Positions 1-8,419 of a stretch of DNA of 64,000 bases are shown here, piece by piece; the first letter of the stretch is position 1; every line of letters begins with the position of its first letter. A program made the translations under genes and the position numbers. Location of the stretch: contig CAZNRN010000014.1 in the NCBI GenBank assembly GCA_964575605.1, forward strand, positions 1-64,000, read 5' to 3'. The notes below the pieces were generated by a model, which was not told the origin of the DNA, made no database searches, and saw only the letters and a program-made list of their open reading frames with translations. Source of the stretch: JAPWJZ01 sp964575605 (lineage in GTDB: Bacteria > Pseudomonadota > Alphaproteobacteria > Micavibrionales > UBA2020).

Positions 1-416
1 ACGGCCTGCTGCTGCTGCTCGGTCAGGCTGTCCATGAAGGGCATCTTGCGCGGGTCCTTGATGAGGAACACGTCGCCCTCCGAGCCCTGCACATTCGAGA
101 AGAAGAAATCGAGGTAGGGGATGACGTTCATCTCGTTCAGGCGGATGCCGTCTTTTTCGTTGACGGTGTAAATCGGGTTGGCCGTGCCGTCCATCGAGAG
201 GAATTCTTCGCCGTTGCTCATGTACATCATGCTGAAGGTCGGCATGGTGGCGTAGTTGATCAGGCGATACAGGCGGTAATTGGTATAGAAGGGGAGCGAG
301 CGCCAGGCGACCTCGGTCGCCTCCTTGGAAAACACCACGGCGTCGCGGTGCCCCTTGAGCTTGTCCAGCACACGGTGCGCCTCTTCGCGGTTTAGCCTGG
401 TCCAGGAAGGCTGCAT
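1..416 (-). CDS. Conserved hypothetical protein, N-terminal part only
   Basis: This minus-strand reading frame is open from the left edge to an ATG at 416, so only the first 138 or so residues are visible and the C-terminus lies outside the window. The start at 416 has CAGGGG about 5 bases upstream; an in-frame ATG at 455 would add 13 residues but has a poorer ribosome site. The protein carries an aromatic-rich stretch (WRSLPFYTNYRLYRLINYA) and a segment reading NVIPYLDFFFSNVQGSEGD, and ends at the edge in a Gln run. No signal peptide or membrane segment is seen. I do not recognise the family; function unknown. Confidence 0.6.
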   Translation of the reverse strand, partial: MQPSWTRLNREEAHRVLDKLKGHRDAVVFSKEATEVAWRSLPFYTNYRLYRLINYATMPTFSMMYMSNGEEFLSMDGTANPIYTVNEKDGIRLNEMNVIPYLDFFFSNVQGSEGDVFLIKDPRKMPFMDSLTEQQQQA

Positions 417-646
417 GGATCCCCTGTTGGTGTCGGCAAGGCTGCTCGTGAACATTGTAATTTAATACCCCTTCGACAGACCAAAGTATAACAAGATACC
501 CGCCAAAGGAATAGCATAGTTTCCGTTAACTTTCAGTAACTTGTCAAAGGCGGAGGCGGCCTGTGGCGGCATGTGTCTGGCACTGTTTGAAATCTTGGCC
601 GGGCTATGAAAAAGGCAAGGGGAGGGTTCGGCGGGCACCCCTGGCC

Positions 647-1909
647 TCAGACCATCACCATCTTGGCATGGGCGGTGGCGGCAACTTCGGGCTTGTTCTT
701 GGCGCTGGCACCCTTGAAGCAGCCGCGCAGGCCGTTCATGACGGGGGTGAAGTCGATCTGGCCTTCGCGGGCGGCAGGGTTGAAGCTCACGGTGATGCCG
801 TAGCTCTCGCCGACGTGGCAGCGGCGCAGCGAGCCGCGGTCTACGCAGGTCATGCCCTCGGCGATACGTTCCAGCAGTTCGCGGCATTCCTCGGCATCCA
901 GCGTGTCGTTGTCTTCGCGGCTGCACTGGCTCATGCGCTTGCGTTCGCGGCGGAAGCGGTGCAGGTGGATGGCAAGGTGCAGGTCTTCTTCGCTCAGGCC
1001 CGGCTTGCCGTCCAGATCGCCCAGGGCGGCGGCGGGGGCCTTTTCGGCCTTTGCTTCAAATCTTTCCGTGCCCATGATGGCGGCGGCGCGCGTCGCGGTT
1101 TCGGTGGTTTCAATGGCCAGCGCGTCGGCGGCCACTTCGGGCGCCTCGGGCATGATTTCCACGGTGGCGGCCAGGCCCTTCACTTCAGCAGCGGGCTGGG
1201 GCGCGATGCCGGCAAATTTCTTGTCGGCCATCATCTTCTGCGGTGCGGCGTTGCCGATGCGCAGCGAACGGACCTGCAGGGCGGTTCTCATAATCGAGGC
1301 AGCGTCGTCGCGCAGGTCGCTGGCCAGCTTGAAGGTTTTGCCGTCTTTCAGGGTCAGGACGTTATCGGTGGCGTTATAGAATTCACCGCCCGTCATGCGG
1401 TACGAACCGTCGGCCATTTCATAACCGGCGCCGTCGTAACGGCCGCCGAAGCTGTCGTTAAAGAAGTAACCGGCCTTCGACGCAGTCGAGGTCGTGAGCG
1501 ATTTCGAGGCTGTTTTGGAAGCGCCGCTGGTGAGGCGCGCGGGCTTGAACAGGGCGGCTTCGGCGTATTTCTTTTTGGTGCGCACGCGCTGGGCATGGCC
1601 GTCGGCGTCCTTGCGGCGGCGGCTGTTGCCCTTCTCGCGGGCCTTGTTGATGGCGCGGATCATCATGACCGCTTCGCCTTCGGACATTTTGTCGCCGTGG
1701 CGCAGCTGGCCGCGCACCGTCTGGACTTCGCCGTTCATCACAGCGGCATAGAGTTCGCTGCCGGCGGTGTCGAGGGAAAGGGGCTTGGGGTTCTTAAGAT
1801 TGACCAGGATGGGGCTGCCGGCCTTGAAGAGTTCCGGAAACGCAGCTTCAACCGCCGCTTCCTTTTTCTGGAGGCTGTCCTTATCACTATGGACAGTTGA
1901 CTTGGTCAT
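647..1909 (-). CDS. Hypothetical protein, 420 residues
   Basis: A 420-residue orphan protein. The start has GGAG about 6 bases upstream and a good sigma70-type promoter lies 27-55 bases upstream. The N-terminal third is mixed charged, residues 100-150 are very basic and Ser/Thr/Lys-rich, and the C-terminal quarter has several cysteines (SQCSRED, EECREL, GMTCVD, RRCHVGES, RGCFKG) that could form disulfides or bind metal. No signal peptide, membrane segment or known catalytic motif is visible. A long antisense frame on the plus strand covers the same region, but its Gly/Ala/His/Val-rich composition is that of a shadow. Function unknown. Confidence 0.7.
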   Translation of the reverse strand: MTKSTVHSDKDSLQKKEAAVEAAFPELFKAGSPILVNLKNPKPLSLDTAGSELYAAVMNGEVQTVRGQLRHGDKMSEGEAVMMIRAINKAREKGNSRRRKDADGHAQRVRTKKKYAEAALFKPARLTSGASKTASKSLTTSTASKAGYFFNDSFGGRYDGAGYEMADGSYRMTGGEFYNATDNVLTLKDGKTFKLASDLRDDAASIMRTALQVRSLRIGNAAPQKMMADKKFAGIAPQPAAEVKGLAATVEIMPEAPEVAADALAIETTETATRAAAIMGTERFEAKAEKAPAAALGDLDGKPGLSEEDLHLAIHLHRFRRERKRMSQCSREDNDTLDAEECRELLERIAEGMTCVDRGSLRRCHVGESYGITVSFNPAAREGQIDFTPVMNGLRGCFKGASAKNKPEVAATAHAKMVMV

Positions 1910-1935
1910 ACATTCTCCATCTACAATCTAAACAC

Positions 1936-1964
1936 AGTATAAGATGGTTTTCATAGATTGACAA
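1936..1964 (-). promoter_or_regulatory. Putative sigma70 promoter of the 420-residue orphan gene
   Basis: On the minus strand TTGTCA (1964-1959) is followed after exactly 17 bases by TATACT (1941-1936), each differing from consensus at one position. The -10 ends 26 bases before the start codon at 1909. Read directly from sequence; activity is inferred. Confidence 0.6.
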
Positions 1965-1995
1965 ATAATTTCCGAAATACGGCCAAAAACGAAAT

Positions 1996-2015
1996 AAAGT
2001 TTCATGTGAAACTTT
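1996..2015 (-). terminator. Probable terminator after dusA
   Basis: A perfect 9-base-pair hairpin (AAAGTTTCA, loop TG, TGAAACTTT) lies 25 bases past the dusA stop. On the minus strand it is followed by a T-rich run (ATTTCGTTTTT), so it fits a weak intrinsic terminator for dusA. Confidence 0.45.
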
Positions 2016-2040
2016 GCATATAAATATATGAATTTATTGA

Positions 2041-3027
2041 TTAAAGAGCGTCAGAAACCTGGCGCAGGGCGTCCAGGACGACGTTTTCATTGGCCGCGGG
2101 CTTATGGGATTCCTGGCTGAGAATCTGGCGCCACCGACGGGCGCCCGGGACCCCCTGATAGAGGCCTAAAATATGGCGGGTAATGTCCTTTAATTCCGTG
2201 CCTGCCGCCAGCTCGGCGCGGATGTAGGGCAGGAGGGCTTCCACGACGCCTTTGCGCGTCATCTGCGTCGCGTTACCGCGCACCTCGCGCTCGATCTCCG
2301 CCATGAACCAAGGGTTTGTGTAGGCTTCCCGTCCGATCATGACGCCGTCGGTGTATTTCAGGGCTTCCTTCACCTGTTCAACGGTTTTGATGCCGCCGTT
2401 CAGGATGATGTTTAACTGCGGGAAATCCTTCTTGATCTGGTAGGCGCGTTCGTAATTGAGAGGTGGGATCAGGCGGTTCTCGGCCGGACTTAAACCATTA
2501 AGTAAAGCTTTGCGCGCATGGATGATGAAGGTATCGCAGCCACGCTCCGCAATCTTGCCAACGAAGTCTAATAAAAACTGGTAACTATCTTGATTATCAA
2601 TGCCAATCCGGCTTTTGACGGTGACGGGGATATCCACCGCCTGCCGCATTGCGTCGACGCAGTCGGCCACTAAATCAGGCTCGGCCATCAGGCAGGCGCC
2701 GAACTTGCCTTTTAGCACGCGGTCGCTGGGGCAGCCGCAGTTGAGGTTGATTTCGTCATAACCACGCGCCGCCGCCAGCTTGGCGCAGTAGGCGAGGTCT
2801 TTCGGATCCGACCCGCCCAGCTGCAGGGCGACGGGGTGTTCTTCGGGGCTGTAGTCGAGGATTTCCAGTTTCTTGCCATGGACCAAAGCGCCCGTCGTGA
2901 TCATGACGGTATAGAGCAGCGCCGAGGGGGAAATGAGGCGGAGGAAATAACGGTCATGCCTGTCCGTCCACCCCATCATGGGGGCGACGGAAACGAGACG
3001 GTCGAGCCTGTTAACTTTTTCAGCCAT
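2041..3027 (-). CDS. dusA: tRNA-dihydrouridine(20/20a) synthase DusA
   Basis: Flavin-dependent enzyme that reduces uridine to dihydrouridine in the tRNA D-loop, using NADPH, in the cytosol. The TIM-barrel hallmarks are clear: APMMGWTDRHDRYFLR near the N-terminus, the NLNCGCPS motif with the catalytic Cys around residue 99, VTVKSRIGID, FIIHARKA, and NGGIK followed by DGVMIGREAYTNPW (FMN phosphate site). DHR...R residues after APMMGWT and the HARKALLNGLSP segment are typical of the DusA subgroup. I start it at ATG 3027 (328 residues, normal for DusA); the reading frame continues upstream to 3201, but that would add 58 unconserved residues and overlap the divergent gene. Monocistronic, divergent from the 3200 operon. 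Confidence 0.93.
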   Translation of the reverse strand: MAEKVNRLDRLVSVAPMMGWTDRHDRYFLRLISPSALLYTVMITTGALVHGKKLEILDYSPEEHPVALQLGGSDPKDLAYCAKLAAARGYDEINLNCGCPSDRVLKGKFGACLMAEPDLVADCVDAMRQAVDIPVTVKSRIGIDNQDSYQFLLDFVGKIAERGCDTFIIHARKALLNGLSPAENRLIPPLNYERAYQIKKDFPQLNIILNGGIKTVEQVKEALKYTDGVMIGREAYTNPWFMAEIEREVRGNATQMTRKGVVEALLPYIRAELAAGTELKDITRHILGLYQGVPGARRWRQILSQESHKPAANENVVLDALRQVSDAL

Positions 3028-3199
3028 GGGCGTCTTTATACAGTTTTTTAGGGAAAATAGCAACAAAGGTGGGGGCAGGTCGGGAGACGGGATGAAGCGC
3101 TTGACGGCGGGGGCTTGTTTTGACATAATCCGGCCAGATTTAGAGACAGCATCCAAGCGGCTTTTTAACTCTCTGGCGCTTTCCTTTAAGGACAATCCC

Positions 3200-3592
3200 A
3201 TGCCCGAAGAAATGAAAATCTACCACCTTGTCACCGCGCACCCGCCGCTGACGAACGAGATCAAGGCCATGGGGCCGAAGGCCGGAGAGGCCTTCCGGAA
3301 GGAAAAACATCGCAGCAATATCGTCCGCCTTGCCCACCGCATCGAGCGCAGCGTGCTGGCGAAGCACGGCGGCGAGATGGTGAACAACGGTGCGGGCTAT
3401 GGCGTCAAAAATAGCGGTTCCGAATTCAACGACATGATTTCCGTGAAAACGACCGAAGCGGGCCTCGAGGCGCTGAAGAAGATCGAAGCGATCGGTCGCA
3501 TTTCCGAGCATATCGACCTCGACAAGCTGTCTCCCGTCCAATACGGCACCAACGTGCCTCCCGGCGTCTGCTGGGAAAGGCCGCGAAAGTAA
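3200..3592 (+). CDS. Hypothetical protein, 130 residues
   Basis: First gene of a three-gene plus-strand operon with spacings of 6 and 10 bases. The start ATG at 3200 has AAGGA about 7 bases upstream; the frame extends further upstream but that part overlaps dusA. The protein is soluble-looking and basic, rich in Lys/Glu, with no signal peptide (MPEEMKIYHLVTAHPPLTNE at the N-terminus) and a Pro/Gly-rich end (NVPPGVCWERPRK). Not recognised. The co-transcribed neighbours are also orphans, so context gives no function. Confidence 0.7.
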   Translation: MPEEMKIYHLVTAHPPLTNEIKAMGPKAGEAFRKEKHRSNIVRLAHRIERSVLAKHGGEMVNNGAGYGVKNSGSEFNDMISVKTTEAGLEALKKIEAIGRISEHIDLDKLSPVQYGTNVPPGVCWERPRK

Positions 3593-3598
3593 GCATCC

Positions 3599-4315
3599 AT
3601 GTCCGACAAAACCACCTCCGACCAGCTGAAACACTTCTTCGCCCAGAACGGCGGCGGGGAGGAAAAAGACTGGAAACGCACCTCGAAGAAAAAGAACGGC
3701 GAAGGCCAGTGGGTGCGCACCTTTGAAAACCGCGATACGGGCGTGCAGCTGGAAGTTGTCGAAACCGGCCCCGGCCAGTTCAAGGCGCGCCGCCTGACGG
3801 CTGAAGCCAATCCGGCCTTCAGCGACGAGATCGTCAAGAAACCCGTCTTCGAAACCGACCCTGCGAAGAAAGAAGCCGCCGACAAGGTGATCGAACAGTT
3901 GATGGAAGACGGCGCCGAAAGCGTTTCCGCCGCCCAGCTGAAGAAAGCGGGCAGGGCGCTGGCGAACCGTTTCCATTTCTCCGTCGGCGGCAAGCCTGAC
4001 GGCGGCCTGATGGACGGCCTTTTTGCCGAATTCTCGCCCCCCGGCGATTACGACCAGCACCTCGAACACGTCATAGGCCCCCTGCTGCCCAAAAACAACG
4101 GCGGCGAGGTGATGGAACTGACCTTTGATTTCTCGGCCTACAAAGATCCCGTGAAACTCGTCTCCGACCTGCAGAAATGCGGCTTTGTCTGGGATGCGGG
4201 GTATCAGGCGCAGATGGATGCCGGCAACGGCTGCAACCACCTGCCCGAACTGCAAAAAGTTTTCGGCGCGGCGCCCGCAGCGCCCGCGCCCCAATGCAAA
4301 CCGCCCACACTTTAA
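3599..4315 (+). CDS. Hypothetical protein, 238 residues
   Basis: Second gene of the 3200-4709 operon, starting 6 bases after the preceding stop. It is charged and hydrophilic; residues 20-65 (WKRTSKKKNGEGQWVRTFENR) suggest a small beta-rich, basic domain, and the C-terminus is Pro/Ala-rich with two cysteines. No signal peptide or membrane segment. Not recognised. Confidence 0.72.
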   Translation: MSDKTTSDQLKHFFAQNGGGEEKDWKRTSKKKNGEGQWVRTFENRDTGVQLEVVETGPGQFKARRLTAEANPAFSDEIVKKPVFETDPAKKEAADKVIEQLMEDGAESVSAAQLKKAGRALANRFHFSVGGKPDGGLMDGLFAEFSPPGDYDQHLEHVIGPLLPKNNGGEVMELTFDFSAYKDPVKLVSDLQKCGFVWDAGYQAQMDAGNGCNHLPELQKVFGAAPAAPAPQCKPPTL

Positions 4316-4325
4316 GGAATAAAAA

Positions 4326-4709
4326 ATGGAAAAGCCCACCACGAAACCCGAAGGCCGCATCAAGGCCTTCTTCAACAAGCTCGCCGAAGCACCCAAGCGC
4401 AACTACACGCTTGGCGAGGCTTTCCAGCATTTCGTGCAAGGCAAGCCCTATTCGGAAATCAACGACAACAAACTGCAATTCACCGACGCGGGCCGTATGC
4501 TGGAGCGCGCGCATGTGGCGGCGGGCGTGATTTCCGCCGGCCTCGTCATCACCGCTTTGCCGGTGAGCGTGCTGAGCCTTTCAGTCGCAGCTGCCTTTAT
4601 CGCGCTGTACAAGGTGCAGGGCGTCGCCGCAGGGAAACTCGCCGACCTCGCCGTGCGCGGCACGTTCCGCGCGCCGAAAGCTCCGACGGCGACGGGAACC
4701 GCGCCTTAA
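4326..4709 (+). CDS. Small membrane protein, 127 residues
   Basis: Last gene of the operon; a purine-rich stretch (AAGGAATAAAAA) precedes the ATG. The N-terminal 55 residues are soluble and basic, then about residues 60-95 form one or two hydrophobic helices (AGVISAGLVITALPVSVLSLSVAAAFIALY), with a short Pro/Thr-rich cytoplasmic or periplasmic tail. Likely an inner-membrane partner of the two upstream orphans. Family not recognised. Confidence 0.7.
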   Translation: MEKPTTKPEGRIKAFFNKLAEAPKRNYTLGEAFQHFVQGKPYSEINDNKLQFTDAGRMLERAHVAAGVISAGLVITALPVSVLSLSVAAAFIALYKVQGVAAGKLADLAVRGTFRAPKAPTATGTAP

Positions 4710-4783
4710 GCCTGCAAGGCATGACGCGAACCACAAGATGGCAAGCGGCAGGCAGGCGGCGAAGCGCAGCGGTTTGGTGAACG

Positions 4784-5386
4784 TCATTCAGTGCCCTGCG
4801 GTTTTATCTGCAGGCGCTTCATGGGCTTGACGGTCGATTTTGTGGCGCAGCCGGAGCCGGTGAAGTTCTGGACTTCTTCGCGCAGCAATGCGGCATCCAT
4901 GTCTTTTTTGATGCGATGTTGCGTGGCGTCGCGCAGGATTGTCAGGACCTGTTCCTTGATGACGGGCGTATCCAGTCCGCCGCCGAAAATATTCTGCGTG
5001 TGTTCCTCGGCGGTTTTCTTGAATTCATCGCGGGCGTAAATATCAGCGCCGTGTTTCAGCAGCGCCGTAACCGCATCGGGCAGCAGCGCCTTGGCGGCGA
5101 AATGCAACGGGGTTTCGCCGCGTTTGTTGGCAAGCCGCGGGTCGGCGCCGTTTTGGAGCAGTGCGCAGATAACTTCGCTGTTACCGGCAAAGCCTGCCTG
5201 TATCAGGAGCGTATTATCATCCTGATCGAGGCGCATATTGGCGTCGACACCCATCGCAATCACGGCGAGGGCCTGCTTTGTATCGACTGTTTCGCGGCTT
5301 TTATTTAGCAGTGCGGCCAGCACTGCGGCGTTTGCCCGCAATCTGCCCTGGTCTTCCGCTGCTTTATCAAAGTCGTCGCCGATCAT
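4784..5386 (-). CDS. Ankyrin-repeat protein with basic C-terminal tail
   Basis: A 200-residue cytoplasmic-type protein with about three ankyrin repeats in residues 55-140; the clearest read DNTLLIQAGFAGNSEVICAL, GETPLHFAAKALLPDAVTAL and GADIYARDEFKKTAEE. Ankyrin repeats bind partner proteins. The C-terminus reads VKPMKRLQIKPQGTE, a degenerate version of the [KR]P[IL]x[LIF]K tail found on six other proteins here. The start at 5386 has GGAG 6 bases upstream and a TATAAT box 37-42 bases upstream on the same strand. Monocistronic. The binding target is unknown. Confidence 0.85.
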   Translation of the reverse strand: MIGDDFDKAAEDQGRLRANAAVLAALLNKSRETVDTKQALAVIAMGVDANMRLDQDDNTLLIQAGFAGNSEVICALLQNGADPRLANKRGETPLHFAAKALLPDAVTALLKHGADIYARDEFKKTAEEHTQNIFGGGLDTPVIKEQVLTILRDATQHRIKKDMDAALLREEVQNFTGSGCATKSTVKPMKRLQIKPQGTE

Positions 5387-5500
5387 TTGCCGCTCCGGCC
5401 ATTTATTACTTGGATTTGTAATATTATACGCCAGACGGGGTTAACGATGGCTTGACGGCGATTGGGCTAGAAGTAGGCTTCAATTTCCCGAGCTTTTTCC

Positions 5501-5528
5501 TTGACATAATTCGACGCATGCCTATGAT
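5501..5528 (+). promoter_or_regulatory. Putative sigma70 promoter of the DUF882-like gene
   Basis: TTGACA at 5501-5506, 16-base spacer, TATGAT at 5523-5528. The -35 is extended as TTGACATAAT, a form repeated at several other promoters in this window. It lies 39 bases before the ATG at 5567 and 117 bases before the ATG at 5645. Confidence 0.6.
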
Positions 5529-5644
5529 TGAGCTCTTAAAGAGAGCATTTAAACCAAGCGGTTTTCATGGAAATCACCATGGAACGGACTTCCCGCTTCG
5601 TCGCCTCTTATTCCGGGTTAGTCGTTTTGCAACGGTCGAAGGTG

Positions 5645-6331
5645 ATGAAGCCTTTAAAGAAATTTGCGGCCTGTATGGGCCTCGCATTGTGTGCAACTTT
5701 TAACACTGCGGCGCAGGCCCAGACGCAGCAAACGCATGCGCCTGCCGCGGTGCAGGCAACGCCCGCGAAGCCGAAAGCCAAACCAGCGGCGGCGAAGCCG
5801 TCGATGACGCTGCGCTTTTATAACATCCATACCGACGAAAGCCTGACCCTCACGCGTCACGCGGGGGATACTTTGCCGCATGACGCCGCATGGTTCATGC
5901 GGGATTACCGCGACGACAAGACAGTGCGGATGGATCCGCGCCTTTTTGACGTGCTCGGCCGCCTGCAGGCGCAGATCTTGAAGCGCTATCCGGGGATGAC
6001 GGTGACTTTCAATGTGGTTTCCTCCTACCGTACATCGGAAACCAACGAAAACCTGCGCAACGCGGGCGGTTCGCAGGCGCGTTATTCGCAGCACATGCGT
6101 GGCCGTGCCATGGACATCAGCGTACCCGGCGTATCGACGCGCGAACTGCGCAACCTCGCCACCTGCCTGAAAGCAGGCGGGGTGGGGTATTACGAGACTG
6201 ACGGTTTCGTGCATGTCGACGTCGCGCGCGTGCGCTACTGGCCGTCGCACGACTATCTCGCGACACTGCCATGCACCCAAAAGCCCAAGGTGGCGACGAC
6301 ACAAAAGCCGCGTGCCGCTAAACGCGGCTAA
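5645..6331 (+). CDS. Exported DUF882/YcbK-like M15-family peptidase
   Basis: Predicted periplasmic peptidoglycan-active protein of the DUF882 (peptidase M15, D-Ala-D-Ala carboxypeptidase-like) family. From ATG 5645 the N-terminus is a good signal peptide (MKPLKKFAACMGLALC... ending TAAQAQ), then an Ala/Pro/Lys linker and the family domain. Visible zinc-site motifs are SQHMRGRAMDI (His and Asp ligands) and DGFVHVDVARVRYW (the C-terminal HxD), preceded by VVSSYRTSETNENLR. An in-frame ATG at 5567 would add 26 residues before the signal peptide; the promoter position allows it, but no ribosome site is seen there. E. coli YcbK/MepK family members cleave peptide cross-links; substrate here is inferred. 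Confidence 0.85.
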   Translation: MKPLKKFAACMGLALCATFNTAAQAQTQQTHAPAAVQATPAKPKAKPAAAKPSMTLRFYNIHTDESLTLTRHAGDTLPHDAAWFMRDYRDDKTVRMDPRLFDVLGRLQAQILKRYPGMTVTFNVVSSYRTSETNENLRNAGGSQARYSQHMRGRAMDISVPGVSTRELRNLATCLKAGGVGYYETDGFVHVDVARVRYWPSHDYLATLPCTQKPKVATTQKPRAAKRG

Positions 6332-6352
6332 GCACAGCAGGATGACCGGAAA

Positions 6353-7042
6353 TTAAGGCTTGAACCCGCCGTTGCCAAGAGGAGGTGCTGGTGGCTTGTT
6401 GTTGCGGTCGTCGAGTTTTTTGCGCCAGGTGGCGAGGTTGTCGCTGGCCGTGTCGCGGTCGCCGCTGTTGCCGCTGTAAATCCAGTCGATGGCGGCCTGC
6501 GCGCGGTCGAGGTCGGCGGATGTGGCCAGCACCTTCATCGGTAGCGGATTGCCGTCGATGGGCTTTTCGCAGAGCGCGGCCAAGCCGAGCGGCTGCACGG
6601 CCTTGAATTCGAATTTCTTCACCGCCCAGTCATAGCACTGCTCGCTGTCGCGCTGGCAGGACCAGGTGGCGACGAGGTTGACGAAGGTTTCCTTCACCTG
6701 TTTGCCGTTGCGGGCGATATCGAAGGCCTTGTAAATCTCTTCCATTTCCGCCGCGCGGGTCGCGGGCACGGGGCCGAATTCGCCCTTGCGGTAGACGAGG
6801 TCGACCAGCGGCAGCCAGTCGCCGGCCTTTTCGGCCAGGGGCGTCAGCAGCTTCCAGTTCTGCGCTGTGATGATGGCGTCGACCACCGCGCCGATGCGTG
6901 CCCCGCCGCCGCCGTCGGGCAGCACGTCTTTGTCGATCGCGTTCCAGTCGCAGCCTTTTAAAATCTGCTCGCGCACGCGCTTGTCGGCCTCGCCTACTTT
7001 GTCGCGGAAGATGTTTTTAATTTTCTTGAAGAAATCAGGCAT
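6353..7042 (-). CDS. Hypothetical protein, 229 residues
   Basis: Second gene of a two-gene minus-strand operon, starting 3 bases after the preceding stop. Helix-rich and soluble, with a basic amphipathic N-terminus (MPDFFKKIKNIFRDK) and three cysteines in the middle (WSCQRDSEQCYDW). The C-terminus is Pro/Gly/Asn-rich. No signal peptide or recognised domain. Function unknown. Confidence 0.7.
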   Translation of the reverse strand: MPDFFKKIKNIFRDKVGEADKRVREQILKGCDWNAIDKDVLPDGGGGARIGAVVDAIITAQNWKLLTPLAEKAGDWLPLVDLVYRKGEFGPVPATRAAEMEEIYKAFDIARNGKQVKETFVNLVATWSCQRDSEQCYDWAVKKFEFKAVQPLGLAALCEKPIDGNPLPMKVLATSADLDRAQAAIDWIYSGNSGDRDTASDNLATWRKKLDDRNNKPPAPPLGNGGFKP

Positions 7043-7045
7043 GGG

Positions 7046-7396
7046 TCAGGCCCCCGGGGGGTTCATTTTGCTGGAGCGCGTCTTGCGTGCCGCGCCGCCG
7101 GTGAAGAAATAATGCTGCAGCTTGGCCGAGCGTTCGGTTTCGAGGCCGGGCGTGGTGAAGGCGGGCTGGTCTTTGCGGTAGGAGGGCAGCTTGCGCACCT
7201 CGTCCATGAACTTGTCGCTGCATTCCAGCATGATGGTGGGCGCGCCGCCCAGCATGTCGGATTTGAATTCGTGGAACCAGACGGTCGCGTGGCTTTTCAG
7301 CGCGAGGCCGACGATTTCCTGTCCCAGCTTCTCTCGCTCGGACAATGAATTCGGCAGCGTACCTGTGAGGTCGGCTTCGATGACATGGACTTTCAT
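7046..7396 (-). CDS. Hypothetical protein, about 116 residues
   Basis: First gene of the 7396-6353 operon. Two in-frame ATGs lie 6 bases apart; the one at 7396 has AAGGG at a normal 8-base distance, so I prefer it to 7402. The protein is alpha/beta-like with no signal peptide (MKVHVIEADLTGTLPNSLSE) and a Lys/Arg-rich end. Not recognised. Confidence 0.65.
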   Translation of the reverse strand: MKVHVIEADLTGTLPNSLSEREKLGQEIVGLALKSHATVWFHEFKSDMLGGAPTIMLECSDKFMDEVRKLPSYRKDQPAFTTPGLETERSAKLQHYFFTGGAARKTRSSKMNPPGA

Positions 7397-7468
7397 GGCC
7401 ATTACCCTTTGAATTGCTTAAATGAATAAGCTTTTATATCGAAAATGGCAGGGGGAGTCGAGGGGGAG

Positions 7469-8419
7469 TTAAGCTGCTGGTTTCTTGAACGAAATCGGCT
7501 TCATGCCCTTCACTTTGTCGTTCGTGGGCAGGCCGGCGCCAAGATGGTCATCGAAGGCCTGTTTTTCATCGGCCGCAGCCTTGAGGCGCGCCTTGATCAC
7601 GGCTTCAGGCAGAAGCACTAGTTCGTAACTGCCGCCGCCTGCGATGGCTGTGACCGCATCGGTCTTGCCGGTTTCGCGGATGAAGGCTTCGCACTTGCCG
7701 AGGCCGAAAACTTCCTCGCCCATGCGCGCGGCCTGGTGGGTAAGGTTCGATGCCTTGCCGACGCGCGTGTCGAAATCGGGATAATCGTAAATCTTGCGCA
7801 GGCCCTCGATGACGATTTTGCTATCGCCCGGGTTACCTGCGGTGACGGGGAAGGCATAGGTGCCGTCCGTTTTTTTTGCGGAGGCGATTTCGGTAACGGT
7901 GTCGAAGCCCATGTGCTTGGCGATCAGGCGTTCGGCCTCTGGCCTTTGCAGTTGCCGCGCCCATTCCAGCGCCGTCATGTCGCAGCTGTTCTTCATATCG
8001 GTGCGCGCGCCGTTGTCGAGCAGGTACTGGATGATTTCCGTCTGCGCATCGATGTTGAAACTGTACATTTCCGAGATTGCGGCATGCAATGCGGTGCCGC
8101 CCGCGGTATCGGTGCCGTTCACGTCCGCGCCGCGCTTGTGCAGCAGTTTCACGATATCGGGTTCGTAAACCTTCGCCGCGTCCTTGATCGCGGGGCCGGA
8201 GAAATGGGTGACGAGGTTGGGGTTGGCGCCTTTGTCTAGCAGCGCTTCAACTTGTTTGATGTCGCGGCCGCCCACGGCGAGGTCGAGCGGGCGGGGCAGC
8301 TTTGCAATGCCGAAGGGTGTGCCTTTTTCGGAGAAAAACAGCCAGGGCGCCGTGTTGACGCCCTTCGGCCTCAGCTTGTTGAAAACGTGGCTTAGCTTGT
8401 CGTAGGTGATGCCGCCCAT
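7469..8419 (-). CDS. Ankyrin-repeat protein with KPISFKK tail
   Basis: A 316-residue protein. Residues 45-155 carry ankyrin repeats (GGRDIKQVEALLDKGANPN, EPDIVKLLHKRGADVNGTD, GTALHAAISEMYSFNID, QYLLDNGARTDMKNSCDMT). The C-terminal half has no recognised domain, and the protein ends MKPISFKKPAA, a member of the shared tail set. Its start overlaps the stop of the upstream gene (ATGA), so translation is probably coupled. Likely a protein-binding factor; partner unknown. Confidence 0.85.
   Translation of the reverse strand: MGGITYDKLSHVFNKLRPKGVNTAPWLFFSEKGTPFGIAKLPRPLDLAVGGRDIKQVEALLDKGANPNLVTHFSGPAIKDAAKVYEPDIVKLLHKRGADVNGTDTAGGTALHAAISEMYSFNIDAQTEIIQYLLDNGARTDMKNSCDMTALEWARQLQRPEAERLIAKHMGFDTVTEIASAKKTDGTYAFPVTAGNPGDSKIVIEGLRKIYDYPDFDTRVGKASNLTHQAARMGEEVFGLGKCEAFIRETGKTDAVTAIAGGGSYELVLLPEAVIKARLKAAADEKQAFDDHLGAGLPTNDKVKGMKPISFKKPAA

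Noticed and set aside
563..1900. 445-codon plus-strand frame opposite the 647-1909 gene
   Set aside because: The minus-strand frame has a ribosome site, a near-consensus promoter and balanced composition; the plus frame is Gly/Ala/His-rich.
647..1909. Internal KPLSL segment near residue 42 of the 420-residue orphan as a further member of the tail set
   Set aside because: It is N-terminal, not at the C-terminus, so likely chance.
3140..4402. 420-codon minus-strand frame across the 3200-4709 operon
   Set aside because: Phe/Val/Gly-rich shadow; the plus-strand genes have ribosome sites and operon spacing.
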